Assembly: GCA_947683425.1 (NCBI GenBank)
Contig: CANTUQ010000020.1
Location: forward strand, 6,513,001 to 6,577,000
Direction: 5' to 3'
From: Excoecaria cochinchinensis
Taxonomy: Eukaryota; Streptophyta; Magnoliopsida; Malpighiales; Euphorbiaceae
Length of the DNA stretch: 64,000 nt
In this document: piece by piece, positions 42,560 through 53,996 of the stretch
How the letters are laid out: every line of letters starts with the position of its first letter
Numbering within the stretch: the stretch's first letter is position 1
The notes under the pieces: generated by a model
The model's input: the letters and a program-made list of their open reading frames with translations, nothing else
What the model was told of the DNA's origin: nothing
Database searches by the model: none
Program-made: the position numbers and the translations under genes

Positions 42560-44602
42560 ATACCTCCCAGACGTAGAGCATCGCAGGCCCAGTCCGAGAT
42601 CGTAGTTCCGGGTTGGATGGATGCTGAGTCAGCTCAGAGGTATAGAGTGTTGGCTCAGGTAGAGCTTCGGGCCAGCCGTTTTGTGTCCCGGCCGTTTCTA
42701 GAGGCCCTAGGGATGGCCCCAGAGTTTGATTTGCTCGTCGAGGGTGCTGGGTGGATAGAGTTCCTTGAGCCCTCCTTCCAGACTTTTCCAGAGGCTACCC
42801 GCCAGGTCCTAGCCACTCTCCGCTATGCCGGTTTTCAGAGTGCAGACACCGAGCCAGGGGTGGTCCAGTTTTGGTTCGACGGCGACCATTACAGTATTAC
42901 CAGGTAGAGATTCGCACAGGCCATGGGGCTCCCTACAGAGGAGGGGGTTGAGATCCCGCGGCGAGCTGTGAGACGCGCCCATTGGGCGGCTATTGCCCTA
43001 CCGGGAGTGCTGTATGATCATGATACAGCAAAGAGCACCGTACTGGTGTCTCGGGCACTCCGGTATTTGCACAGAGTGCTATCCCGTTCGTAACTTGGTC
43101 GAGCTGGTAATCCAGGGTCGCTTAATGCGGCCGAGATCTGGAGCCTCTGGGCTATGGTGGCAGGCCAGTGTCTCAACATTAGCCATGAGATCTTGGCCAA
43201 CTTGGCTAGAGTCGGCAGAGGATTGACACCGGTGGTGATAGTGGGAGGGGTTATCACCCGGTTCCTTTTGAGGTTGGGAGTTGCCCCTGACAGGTTGAGA
43301 GCACCCTTGGAGGAGGGAATCCATGTGGATGCCGCAGCGGCAGTACAGATGGGGATGATCTCCCCGATATCAAGGCAGGCAGAGGCCTACCGGGTACTAA
43401 CCATTCACAAGACCCGGCGAATGTTCTCACTTCCACCCTTGGGTCTAGATCCAGACCACCCGGAGCACCCAGAGGATCAGCCTCCACATCCAGAGCCCCA
43501 GCCTCAGCCCGAGCCTCAGCCAGAGCACCATCCTCCACACTCGGAGCCAGACCCCTGGCCTCCCCAGCCTCCTCAGCCTCAGACTGTGCCACCGCCACAG
43601 TAGCAGGAGCAGCCCAGGACCCCTTCTGACTTCGACATAGAGTTCACGATGGATGATCTTTTTGCTGCCTCACCAGCATCCTGAGCACCGACTCTTGTCC
43701 CATCGCTGGGCGTCAGAGTGCAGAGGACTACCCACGGGCCCCCCGAGAGATATCATCCTTATTCTAGAGGCGACCCGGGGGCATCCACCTCTGCAGCACC
43801 GCCTCCAGAGCCACCACAGCAGCAGCCAGCACAGCCCGACTTCTCTCAGCTCCTCACATCCATGTTCACAGCCTTAGAGTGACGACAGGATGAGAGGGAC
43901 AGAGCCATTCACGAGAGGTTGGACCGCCAGCAGGCTGCTATTCAGGAGCAGTCCCGGTCAGTGGAGTGGTTAGCCCAGGAGCAGGTCGGCTACATCAAGC
44001 ATACTACGCGGGAGTAGGCTCGGATCATGGATGCTTTCAGGGATGAGCAGGCTCGGGTCATAGAGGCCTTCAGAGGTGAGCAGGTGAGGCTGATCGAGCA
44101 GATTGCCCAGGGTCAGAGGGAGCTTAGGCAGCAGCTCGCACATGATTTGAGGACGTCACAGGACCAGGCGTCTCAGAGGGTTGACATGACCCTACAGATG
44201 ATTGACGAGTCGCTCGACTCTCTGAGATCCCACGTCTAGACGATAGAGGGGATTCTCCCACCCTTGTCTCAGACTATGAGGGAGTTCAGGGAGCAGTCAG
44301 AGCAGCGCCTAGAGCATATGAAGAGGGCCGCCAGTGAGCAGACCACTCAGTTGAGCCAGGCGTTCAAGAAGTTGGGAGGCACAGTATCAGAGACGTTGGA
44401 GTTCGTGAGGACTTGCACCCAGCCTTTCTTGGATGGCCATGCTCAGATCCATTTCAGGCGGACCCACGATGCCGAGGCAGGACCCTCCACGGCTCCGCCT
44501 CCACCTCCGGCACGGCCAGCTCCGCCTCCACCTCCGCCAGGGACAGTGCATATATCGGATGATGAGGACCCCGATGAGCCCTCTGACTACACACCCCTAT
44601 GA
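42560..44602 (+). pseudogene. Tat-2 ORF-S: accessory sense coiled-coil protein, broken
   Basis: Colinear with Tat-1 ORF-S from the first codon, but the ATG after the splice acceptor has become ATA. The globular part has SAQRYRVLAQVELRASRF, LATLRYAGFQ and VQFWFDG. A Pro/His-rich linker follows (PPHPEPQPQPEPQPEHHPP), then a coiled coil (RVIEAFRGEQVRLIEQIAQ, EQRLEHMKRAASEQT) and a tail with PPPPPP and HISDDEDPDEPSDYTPL before TGA 44,600-44,602. Stops include TAG at 42,906 (CAG in Tat-1) and TAA near 43,092 (TAC in Tat-1). Frameshifts occur in the linker. The ancestral length would be about 650 residues. The product is unidentified; the coiled coil suggests oligomerisation. Confidence 0.7.
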
Positions 44603-45025
44603 CATTCAGGGAGTCATATTTTTGTACATTTATGCTTTGTATATACGTTGTACAAAATAGATTTTTCTAGTGAAAAGCTTTTGTTTTCAAGATTTATGCA
44701 TTTATTCGATTATTTATGATTTATTCATATAGCAGATGAATATATGCCTTCACATTCACTCATATTCTAAAACAAAAATGATAAAAAATGATGAATAACA
44801 TCTCAATAAAGAAGAATATAAATGAACATGGCATAGCAAATAAAGCAAAATCACGCCATCAATGAACAGGTTAAAAGATGACCACTCGAACATGAACTAA
44901 CAAAACCTTTTTATCACACAGGTAACAGAGAACACCGATCCGAACACAGGCATCGATTAAAAGTCCGAACAAGGACGCCTAAGATCTTGTTTTTTGGGAC
45001 GAGAAACCCGGCGAGGTCTCCTCTA
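44603..45025 (+). other. Tat-2 3' non-coding stretch
   Basis: AT-rich, no ORF, no recognised motif. It matches 1,231-1,664 of Tat-1. Confidence 0.5.
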
Positions 45026-45505
45026 CTTCAGATCGAAGCTGCAGTTAGAGAAACACTGCTCTTCACCAGATTGTAGCCAGAGAGCGCTACATCTCACAGT
45101 TCGCGCGGTAGCCAGAGAGTGCTACGCACCTTGCAGATCAAATGAGGGTTAGCAAGGGAACTTCAGATCGAAGCTGCAGTTAGAGAAACACTGCTCTTCA
45201 CAAGATCGAGATTGTAGCCAGAGAGCGCTACATCTCACAGTTCGCGCGGCAGCCAGAGAGTGCTACGCACCTTGCAGATCGAATGGGGGTTAGCAAGGGA
45301 ACTTCAGATTGAAGCTGCAGTTAGAGAAACACTGCTCTTCACCAGATCGAGATCATGGCCAGAGAGCGCTACATCTCACAGTTCGCGCGGCAGCCAGAGA
45401 GTGCTACGCACCTTGCAGATCTAATGGGGGTTAGCAAGGGAACTTCAGATCGAAGTTGCAGTTAGAGAAACACTGCTCTTCGCTTCGAGTCTGTAGCTAG
45501 AGAAT
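45026..45505 (+). repeat. 135-141-bp tandem repeats in the Tat-2 3' UTR
   Basis: Units start CTTCAGATCGAAGCTGCAGT at 45,026, 45,161, 45,302 and 45,443, about 3.4 copies. Each contains AGAGAAACACTGCTCTTC, GCGCTACATCTCACAG and CCTTGCAGAT. It is the inverse complement of the Tat-1 array family. Confidence 0.9.
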
Positions 45506-45693
45506 GCTATGTCTCACAAACACCTACAAGTCGAGACGAGATCGGTAGGGGTATCTTCGCATCGCCAAACGGACCGAAACAAGTTCTTCCTCGCAAAAGG
45601 CGCGGAAGGTAAGAACCGTCACAGGTACGCCTTCTTTCTTTCTGTCCTTTCTCTGAGTTTTGGCTTATCTAGGCGCTTGTACACTAGTTTCCC

Positions 45694-45709
45694 AAAAACT
45701 GGGGGCAAC
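45694..45709 (+). other. Polypurine tract of Tat-2
   Basis: AAAAACTGGGGGCAAC directly before the 3' LTR. Confidence 0.78.
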
Positions 45710-47312
45710 TGTAAGCACCGTGTCCCGGAGAGGTCCGGATCAGAGGTTACCTTATGATGAAATCAGTATCCGAGCCTGTATAAATTGTTTGGATTTGGGG
45801 GTTTTAGTCCCGTGTTCCACGAGAAGTGAGTCTTTTTACCCTTCGTAGGCAGAGGGGGAGAAAACAGGGGATTTTCGAGTCAAAAGGCATATTTCCCTCC
45901 ACAGATAGCCAGCCCGTCTATGAAGCCAGCCCGTCGCTTAGGGTCACCGATGGCTTGTGGTATTTTCCGACGCCCGTCGGAAAATCACCGCCCCTGTCAG
46001 AGCACCGCCTAGTTTCCCGGAGCATGCAACCTTTTTGACGCCCGTCGGTGGATGTGGCAGGGCCGTCGGATGAATCCTTGTGTCAGAAGGATTCTTCTGA
46101 CGCCCGCCTCCATACACTGACGCCCATCGGTCGTGTTTGGCTTATAAAAGCTCCGGATTTTTACTAGAAAAGGGTTCCAAAATTTTTGAAGAGGGGAAAC
46201 TCTGCCCAAATTCAAGCATATTCTCTCTCTTCCAGCAAACACATTTCATAAAGAAATTTCTTTCAAAAGAGGATCAAATCCATCAAAAGGGACTAAAAAC
46301 TAATTAGTTTTCCTTAGATTTTGATTCCAAAGACAATCTTTTGAAGGGTTGAGGAGGAAATAATTTGTTTTCCTTTTTTGATCCTTCATCTTGCTTTTCG
46401 TGGAACACGCGGGGCTCTAATCAACACAAGAATCTCACCCAAAACGATTATCTGAGGGTAAATATTCCGGATTCTTTCTTCGTATCATTTCATATTTATA
46501 CTTTATTCGTTGATTTTTTCAACTTTGTCATTATACTTCCCTATTTTGACTCTCTTTATATGATTTTATGACAAAACCTCCTTTTTGGCTTTGAAAGGAG
46601 TTTTTCTTTTTCTGTTTTTTTCGGAGACAGTGGTGACCGATGGGTCATCTCCATCACCGATGCCTGTCGGTCACCCTACCTACAGACGCCCTCTTTTTGA
46701 GTGACAGACGGGCATGTCGGTTATCTTGACTGACGCCCGTCGGTCACCTAAAAAAGGCCGTCGGTGGGTTCTGTCTCTACCCCTTTAAATTATTTTCCGT
46801 CTTTTTCAAGTCCTTTTGGCTTCCTATATATTAACTTTAGGTATATTGACATCTTTTAACTTTCTATGAGTGTATATTGATTCTCTTGGACTATCCCGAG
46901 CTTGAGCGACTATCTACCATATCCGGAGGATTTCGTCCGGTTTAGTTTCTTAACCCTCTTGATTATTTCCTTCATTTGTTATTCATTGATTATTTTATGT
47001 ATATGGATATACTCCTTTCATATCTCGTTAATGTATAAAAATGACTCAATGTTTTATATTCAATAAAATGAGGTTTACCTTCCAAGACCCCTCTGGCTGG
47101 CCCAAAATGGATACAAAGCGCAGTCTTAGGCTCTCTGAGGCGAGAGAAACTTTCCCAATGTTCTATTGGGTGGCGACTCCATGAAACCTCCTTGTTGCCC
47201 AATATAGACGCACTTGCGATTTATTGCAAGCTGTCAACGGACCCACAAATGCCCCGATCGCCCTCAAACGGGCGGTCCCATGGGCAGCCAAGGGGATCTG
47301 GAGCGCGTCACA
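45710..47312 (+). repeat. 3' LTR of Tat-2
   Basis: Matches 31,987-33,590 throughout. TATAAAA is at 46,143-46,149, the U5 hairpin at 47,154-47,170 and the primer-core copy TGGCGACTCC at 47,171-47,180. It ends GCGCGTCACA. Confidence 0.95.
47154..47180 (+). other. U5 hairpin plus primer-site core copy (Tat-2 3' LTR)
   Basis: Same CCCAAT/ATTGGG stem as at 33,432, abutting TGGCGACTCC. Confidence 0.6.
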
Positions 47313-47317
47313 CCTAC
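47313..47317. repeat. Target-site duplication of Tat-2, right copy
   Basis: CCTAC, matching 31,982-31,986. Confidence 0.92.
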
Positions 47318-48150
47318 TCAATGGGCTTATGATCTTTTAGGCTTGAGGTCAAATCTCTTAGAGTATAGGTCGTGTGTGAGATAATGTAAGTAATATCACT
47401 TGACTATAGATTTTAGACTAACTTACAAAGGGTGAATTTAATATTTTTCGTAAAAATTGGTCTACCGAATTAATAGTTTTTTTTAAGATGAAAAAAATGA
47501 AAGAAAAATATAATCAAATAGACATGAGCCTAATATCATTGTGTTGAAAATTAAAAAAAGAGGAAATTGCGATAAATCATAAGAGAAATATCACATAAGG
47601 CTGACACGGTTAATTATTCCACTTTTTTTTCCTCTTTGTCATAATTTTCCTCTTGTTCTTGATTAGTATGACTGGCTAATGGATGCATACCACATCTTCC
47701 AACACATCAAACATGCTAAATAAAAATTCTCCTTTTATTTTGTTATAAAATTATAAGCAGATGTCAGCTCGAATAGGGGAAGCATCACTATTCCAACAAT
47801 GAAATACATTTATAAAAAGAGTTGTACATTTTGACTTTTGTACTAGAAAACATAATGCAAGTGGAGGTACAACCATAAGCAGCAAAAGAGTTAAGCGGAC
47901 TGGAATGTACATAATCTGACCCTGAAAAAGCATAGTTTCATAACCACAACTTAAGCTAGAAAATGTGACATGCTGCAATACATGGATTATTTTTAACCTC
48001 GTTCCATTAAAAAAACTGAAGGGAAAATATAGAAGAATTGAGGTAACAATAGAATTGGTACCTACCTCTTGTAGCTCGTAAAACTCATTGTAGAAGCGAC
48101 ACAAGGATCCCTTTCTATTTGGCCACCGATCTGGCTTTTATCCACGTGCA
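47318..48150. other. Unassigned flank between Tat-2 and the copia element
   Basis: AT-rich. The minus strand has a short open stretch at 48,104-47,751, with a possible GTAGGTACC donor near 48,065. No known protein is recognisable, so no gene is called. Confidence 0.4.
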
Positions 48151-48434
48151 TGATAAGAGCAGTTAAATCACAATCTAAAAGCCCCTGAAAGATTAAGACA
48201 AAAAACTTGTGAGTGGAAACTAGCAGCCTTATGGCATATAAGTTTTCTCATTACCAAATCCTTAGATCTCTCATCTATTTATAGAGATCCTAAAGGCTAA
48301 AAACTTATCTCTAGTATGACTCAGAATCCTTTCTGAGATAGGATTTGGTAATCTTAATCAGATTGAATTACTCAATTCAATTTGGATTGAAACTTAATCC
48401 ATAATAGAGTCATGGGCTTATCCCATCTCTATCA
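48151..48434 (-). repeat. 3' LTR of the copia element, 284 bp
   Basis: On the minus strand it starts TGATAGAGATGGGA (48,434) and ends GCTCTTATCA (48,151), so the termini TGATA/TATCA are inverted. A TATA box, CTCTATAAATAGATG, lies at 48,276-48,283. A purine stretch GCGAGTGGGAGA precedes it as polypurine tract. No second copy is visible in the window. Confidence 0.65.
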
Positions 48435-49600
48435 TCTCCCACTCGCACATGATGGAACATATTCCATCTTTAATCTCCAGTTATACAGGCTAATAGATTG
48501 TATGACCAGCATACCTCAAGAGCACTAATGCTATACACCTGTTAGGGATATATAGCTTCTCAAAAAAGAGAGATCCTCCTATTCCACGTATGCCTAACCC
48601 TATACGACCTTCTTACAATAACTGTTTTAACTCATGATCTTATAAAACATCTTTCGTGTTCACTATTATGTTTCGACTTATAGAAATAATAATAGACATG
48701 TCGATGAATCATGAACTCTCATGAATGTGATCAAAAGGTTATCTTCCCCTCTTACTATATGCCATCCATCATGATTCAACTCGCTTTTCTATTTAGATCC
48801 ATCGGGTCTAAATTTTTTCTGGACCTCTTGGGGACTAACTAAGCTAGCCACATTGAACCATACTTCAGGGATAAGTTAAGGGTTCTAAGGGTCGAAATAT
48901 AAAATAGGGTCTCATAATAGGGAAAGTTGAGATCATTAATTTTTAAATTACCATCCCTTTGGTCACTTAAGCACACACGGTGTATAACATGTGTTATGGT
49001 GTTCTTTCCTTCCCTTAAAGGAGCACATGTTTCACATTTTAAAAAATGTGTATATAAAACACCATACAGAGGTGTAAGGTTGCAATGCACCAAAGCACTA
49101 AACTTTAGTATGCTTACTTAAGGACTACTTCTGGATTTTCAGATAGAACATGGTAGTTACTTATAACTTACCATCGGATTCCATACGATCCTTATTTGGA
49201 TCTCAATCCAAAGCATACAACCTCATGTAAGACTTTATCTCACACCTTAATAAGACTAATCTTGTAATTTCTGCAAGATGACACTTTTATTTTGAATAAG
49301 CTCTCGAGCATTCTCATAGGTTCAAAAATTACCTCATCTTAGTCTTTGCCAACGCATTGACAAAACTAAGGTAAACACACTTTTGAGTGGGCTACTTCTC
49401 TGTTTGACATGCTCAAACTCAAATAAATAACAGTAAGTGTTTACACATTAAACATTTACACTCATGTATTGCCAATAATGAACTTTATTATTATTCATAA
49501 ATAATAATGTTAAGGGATTACAAAAATAAAAATAGTACACATCAAATTCTACGCAAACCCTAAAATCTAATGTGTCTCTCAAGCACATCTTTCATTATAG
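48435..49600 (-). other. Copia 3' non-coding region
   Basis: Between RNase H and the LTR. It contains a hairpin-like CACATTTTAAAAAATGTG (49,032-49,049) but no ORF worth calling. Confidence 0.5.
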
Positions 49601-50204
49601 GTTTAGTCAATGGATCTGCAATCATTTCATGCGTAGATATGTATTATAAGTTCACATCCCCCATGCAACAACATCTTTTATATAATAATACTTAATGTCG
49701 ATATGCTTAGTCCTATTATGCTTAATGTCACTTGTTCCTCTAAGGTAGTTATTCTTAAATGTCCATTAACTGTTTCAGCTAAACTGCCTCTTATACTGTA
49801 GCTACAAAAGCTACAAATTCAGCTTCCATTATTGATAAGGCTACATAGGTTTGTTTCTTACTACTCTATGAGATGGCACCCTTGCTAAGCAAGAATATAA
49901 AACCTGAAGTGGATTTCCTCTCATCCACATCTCTAACCCAATCAGCATCAATGTATCCTCTCAATTGCAGATCCTTGCCTTGATAACGGAGAGAATAATA
50001 TGTTGTACCTTTGAGGTATCTAAGTATCCTCTTAACTACTTTCCAATGTGCTTTGCCTGGGTTAGATTGATATCTACTTGCCATGCCCACTGCATAGCAA
50101 ATATTAGGTCTTGTACACAACATTGCATACATAAGACTACCCACGGCACTAGCATAAGGAATGTTTCTCAAATGTTCCACTTCTTCTGCCTTCTTTGGAC
50201 ACAT
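49600..50204 (-). pseudogene. Copia RNase H region
   Basis: Carries PYASAVGSLMYAMLCTRPN, YQSNPGKAHWKVVKRILRYL and GYIDADWVRDVDERKSTSG, the end of RT and the RNase H with its conserved Asp. The C-terminus below 49,866 is riddled with stops but still shows ADPLTKPI-like text near 49,610. Confidence 0.85.
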
Positions 50205-50270
50205 CTCTTTGCTAAGAAATTGATTCTTCTCTATTTAGCAGTCTATGGGTTTGCAGTTTTGGATATTGAC

Positions 50271-50995
50271 TCATTCAAGGACTTTATTGATATATGTCTT
50301 TTGAGAAAGAGATAACAACCTTCTCGAATGATCTCTTAAAATCTTAACTCCAAAAATATAGTATGCATTACCCATATCTTTCATTTCAAAGTTGGACGAT
50401 AACCAATCTTTGATTTTATTTACGTACTCTTTGTCATTTCCAGTTATTAGTATGTCATCTACATATAATGTTAAAATGATAAAATTATTTTTAGAGCTTT
50501 TGTTATACACAAAATGGTCTTCATCAATCATGTTGAACCTATTCGACATGATTGTATCATGAAATCGCAAATACCATTGTCTTGAAGACTGTTTAAGGCC
50601 ATAAATTGATCTTTTCAATCAGCAAACCTTATGTTCGCTGCCTTTTTCGATGAAACCAGCATGTTGTTCCATGTAGATTTCTTCATTCAGTTCTCCATTG
50701 AAAAAGCAGTCTTCACATCCATTTGATATAGCTCTAGGTCTAAACTTGCCACTATAACAAGAATTAACCTTATAGACATAAATCTTACAATAGGTGAGAA
50801 AGTCTCCTCATAGTCAATCCCTTCCTGTTGTGTAAACCCCTTAACGACTAGTCGAGCTTTATATCTTTCGATGCTTCCATCAGCTTTTCGCTTCACCATG
50901 AGAATCCATTTATTCCCAATTAGTTTGCGTCCCTCCGGTAGATCAACCAGTTCCCAAACACAGTTTGATCTCATGGATGCCATTTCTTCTTCCAT
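50271..50995 (-). pseudogene. Copia reverse transcriptase
   Basis: The N-terminal part has NKWILMVKRKADGSIERYKA, YEETFSPIVRF and DVKTAF. The palm carries LTLYVDDILITGN, the YVDD active site. A stop/frameshift near 50,620-50,690 separates them, just before SIYGLKQSSRQWY. Confidence 0.9.
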
Positions 50996-51157
50996 TACGT
51001 TAATCCATTTTTCTTTACTTGGGCATGAGAAGGCCTCTTTAATATTTTTAGGCTCTTCCTCATCTTGTGGGCTAACCTAAAGGGCTTCATTCAAACCTTT
51101 GATCGTAAATCATCGACGAGGAACACTTATCCTTTTAGAGTTACGGAGTTTCGAATC

Positions 51158-51541
51158 TTAATAAACATGTCTCATATATTCATCGTAATTCAAAAAGCTC
51201 CCACTGGGACCATGTTCCATACTTCCACTAGAGTCGGGAATGCTCCCACTCAAATTAGGGTCCCAAACATCCGGATCATGTGTAGGAGGAAAGTCTTGGC
51301 CTTCTTCCTCGAACCACCTCCCATTCAGATGGAATGATCCTGATGTTTCATCTTCCTGAGTTTCATACAAAGTGAAATCTTGATTCACTTCGCCCAACTT
51401 TAGAAACTCATTTTTCACGAATATGATGTCTCGTGATTCAAATTTAGTCACTGAAATATTCTCTTGCTCACCCATGAAAACATATCTTTTTGATACTTCA
51501 GAATATCTCACAAAGATACTCTTTTTACCTCTTGGTCCCAA
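51158..51541 (-). pseudogene. Copia linker between integrase and reverse transcriptase
   Basis: KSIFVRYSEVSKRYVF and SRDIIFVKNEF are typical of the region after the copia integrase core. A proline/serine-rich stretch follows (PTHDPDVWDP). Confidence 0.8.
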
Positions 51542-51699
51542 TTTACCAAATTTACTTGAGGTATCATGGATGTAAGCAGCACAATCCTAAGGTCGCAAAT
51601 GGCTTAGGGCAGGCTATCGACCAGTCCATAACTCATAAGGTGTGAATGTGACAGATTTTAAGGGCACTCGATTTAGAACATATGTGGCAGTCAATAAAG

Positions 51700-51814
51700 C
51701 ATCGCCCTAATAGGATATAGGCAAATTTGCCTCTGCTATCATAGATCTAACCATATTAAAGAGAGTTCTATTTCTCCTTTCAGCAACACCATTTTGTTGT
51801 GGAGTTCTGGGAAT
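51700..51814 (-). pseudogene. Copia integrase, downstream half of the core
   Basis: SIPRTPQQNGVAERRNRTLF contains the catalytic Glu. It continues the piece at 60,877-61,120 across the Tekay-B insertion. Copia reading starts at 51,814, directly next to the TSD. Confidence 0.88.
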
Positions 51815-51819
51815 GGACA
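51815..51819. repeat. Target-site duplication of Tekay-B, left copy
   Basis: GGACA, identical to 60,872-60,876. Confidence 0.92.
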
Positions 51820-52923
51820 TGTTACACCCCGTTTTCCCCCTAAAAGTTTGAGCTATGTGGGTGCATGTGCATTGTATGTGTTTTGGCATATAATAAGGGT
51901 ATTTTGGGTAAATTGCGTGTTTTAGAATTTTCCTAGTGTGTGGGTGCATGTTCGGTATTAGGGTGTGAACTAGTTGGGCTGTATTTAGGTGTGTTGCTCA
52001 CATGTTTGTGGGATGTGAGTGAGTGAGTTATGGTTGTGTGTGGTGCTCACACATTTGTAGGGTGTTTTTAGTTGGGAGAGCTTTGTGTGTGTGTAGTGTA
52101 TTGTTGTTGGGTGTGAGTTATTAAGACCCACCAATAGAATTGTGCCATGTGGAAAGGGGAAGGTGTATTATTGAGGAAAGAGAAAGAGAAGAGCAGAAAT
52201 TCTGCTCCCTCATTCCCGTTCTCCCTTTCTCTTCTTTTTTTCTTTCCCTTCTACTTCCTCTTCCTCTTCCTCACCTTGGCTCACTCTTTTTGGGTTAGAT
52301 TATTAGTGGATCTTGATAATTCTAAGAGGTTGATTGGTAAGTTTTGCTGCATTTTGTTCTTATTTTTCTTTTTTTCTTCTTTATCTCCATCTTTTTCATG
52401 TTTTTGGGTTTAGAATTAATCTATGGTTTTTGTTTGTGTGCCTTTGTGTGTTTGTTTGGTTAGTTGAGCCTCTTCGTGATGCCAAAGGGAAGGAGAAGGC
52501 GTCGGGAAGTGGCACTAAGTGATTGGGAGCTAAGGAGATTCAGGTTTGGGAGTTTTTGTGATTTTTGCTCTTTGGATGAATTTATAGAAAATTTGGTGTT
52601 CTTGATGTTTATAATGGTTTATATGTTATGGGTTTTGGTTTAGATGATTCATGAAACCTTAATTGTGAGTTATTAAACCCAAATGTGCATTTGATTGAGT
52701 TGTGGAATGAATAGTGCTGAGATTTGAATTTTGTAAATTGATGTTGTTTTTAGCACGATTTAATTGGAATTCTTGTTATAAATGTTGTGTTTTATGTTGT
52801 TTATAATGTTTGGGTTGCTGGATTTGAGGTAAGTTGATGTTTGAGTTGAGATTTGAGGTTTGGGTGTTGTGGAGGTGAATTTTCTGCAGATTTCCAGTGT
52901 AAGGGCTGGAAATCACGACTTTG

Positions 52924-53264
52924 TCGCGAGCGCGATACTGTTGCAGCCTCGCGACGGAGCCCGGTGATAGCAGCTCTCGCACACGTCCGAGCCCACTGCT
53001 GAGTGAACCTGTAAAGCCTCTATCGCGACCGCAATGTGAGTCGCGAGCACGATAGAGCGCTAAGCTGCCGAGCAGTTTTGGGCGATCCTCTGTCGTTAGC
53101 GCGCTCTTGAGCGCGAACATGACGGATCGCGATGGCAGCTCACTGTCACGAGTGCGATGCCTATCGCGAGCGCGACAACGAGTTGTATTTGATCCCCCGC
53201 GGGATCACGACGATCGTCGTGGTCATGACCTAGGGCAAGTTCGCCTCTATCACAAGCGCGACAG
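52924..53264. repeat. TCGCGAGCGCGA palindrome cluster, Tekay-B 5' LTR
   Basis: Many variants of TCGCGAGCGCGAC in 340 bp of otherwise AT-rich LTR, several degraded by C-to-T changes. The fragment at 11,965-12,062 has the same motif. Confidence 0.8.
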
Positions 53265-53960
53265 TGACCTCTTCTTGCCCTGCTTTTTCTATTTTGCCTT
53301 CTCTTCTAAAATGAATTTCAAATGGTTTCTTCATGAATTTTTACCTATGTATGCTATATAATATGCTTATTTATATGTGCAATATTATGAATCCTTTATG
53401 ATAAATGATATGTTATGATTTGGAACCTGGATTGGATTATGCATGACCTGTGAGAGTCAGTCTAGTGGATAGTTAGGCATGCCTAATAAAGTCTTTTAGC
53501 TGCAACCTCAGTTCTGTTTGGACCGCGATCAAGTCCCCGTCTGGTTCCTCGCGAACCCTTATGAATTTTGGATCTTATTTAAGGTCCCTCCGAAAAATTG
53601 TTTTGAATGTGATAAAATAAATAGTATTCGATTCATACCCGTAAGGTACTGTCTGTATTTGATTCGTACCCATAAGGTACTGTCTGTATACTCGTTATCC
53701 ATTACTGTGAGTCAGCAGGTGTTCTGTTTGCTTTGGTTTACTTCGATATGATTATCAGAGTGTGATATCTGAATGAGCATGATAAGTATGAGAATCAGTT
53801 TATATGTATATGGATGTAGATATGAGCTTTTGATTGTATGTTTTTATTCTGTAAGTATGATTATATATCTGACATGATTATTTGCATATGTATTATCGTA
53901 TGTGATTTGCTTTGACGACCATTCTGAATGGCCATCCACTCTTTTGTTGTGTGTTCCCCA

Positions 53961-53996
53961 CTAAGCGTCATCACTTAGCATGGTTTTTATCCGTGC
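53961..53996 (+). other. Double hairpin in Tekay-B 5' LTR
   Basis: CTAAGCG/CACTTAG and GCATGG/CCGTGC, each with one G-U wobble. Confidence 0.55.

Larger units (their letters stand above)
31987..47312 (+). mobile_element. Tat-2: Tat-lineage Ty3/gypsy element with two accessory genes
   Basis: A 15,326-bp element with LTRs of 1,604 and 1,603 bp, perfect 5-bp TSD, tRNA-Arg primer site and polypurine tract. The order is 5' LTR, leader, truncated gag, protease with G-patch, reverse transcriptase, two RNase H domains and integrase. ORF-A (antisense, spliced), a divergent promoter, ORF-S (sense, leader intron), tandem repeats and 3' LTR follow. The LTRs differ by about 3% by eye, with changes concentrated in the CG-rich U3. 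Tat elements with antisense ORFs are known, for example Grande and Retand. The splice and promoter layout seen here in two copies is my reading of the sequence. Confidence 0.93.

Noticed and set aside
43254..43598. Minus-strand 114-codon ORF inside ORF-S
   Set aside because: Shadow of the Pro-rich linker of ORF-S.
47751..48104. 117-codon minus-strand ORF with a Leu-rich stretch
   Set aside because: No recognisable domain; composition AT-driven, and it runs across a possible splice donor.
52147..52413. ORF starting MWKGEGVLLRKEK in Tekay-B LTRs (also 58,658-59,032)
   Set aside because: Low-complexity pyrimidine-rich leader of the LTR; no match to the equivalent part of Tekay-C.
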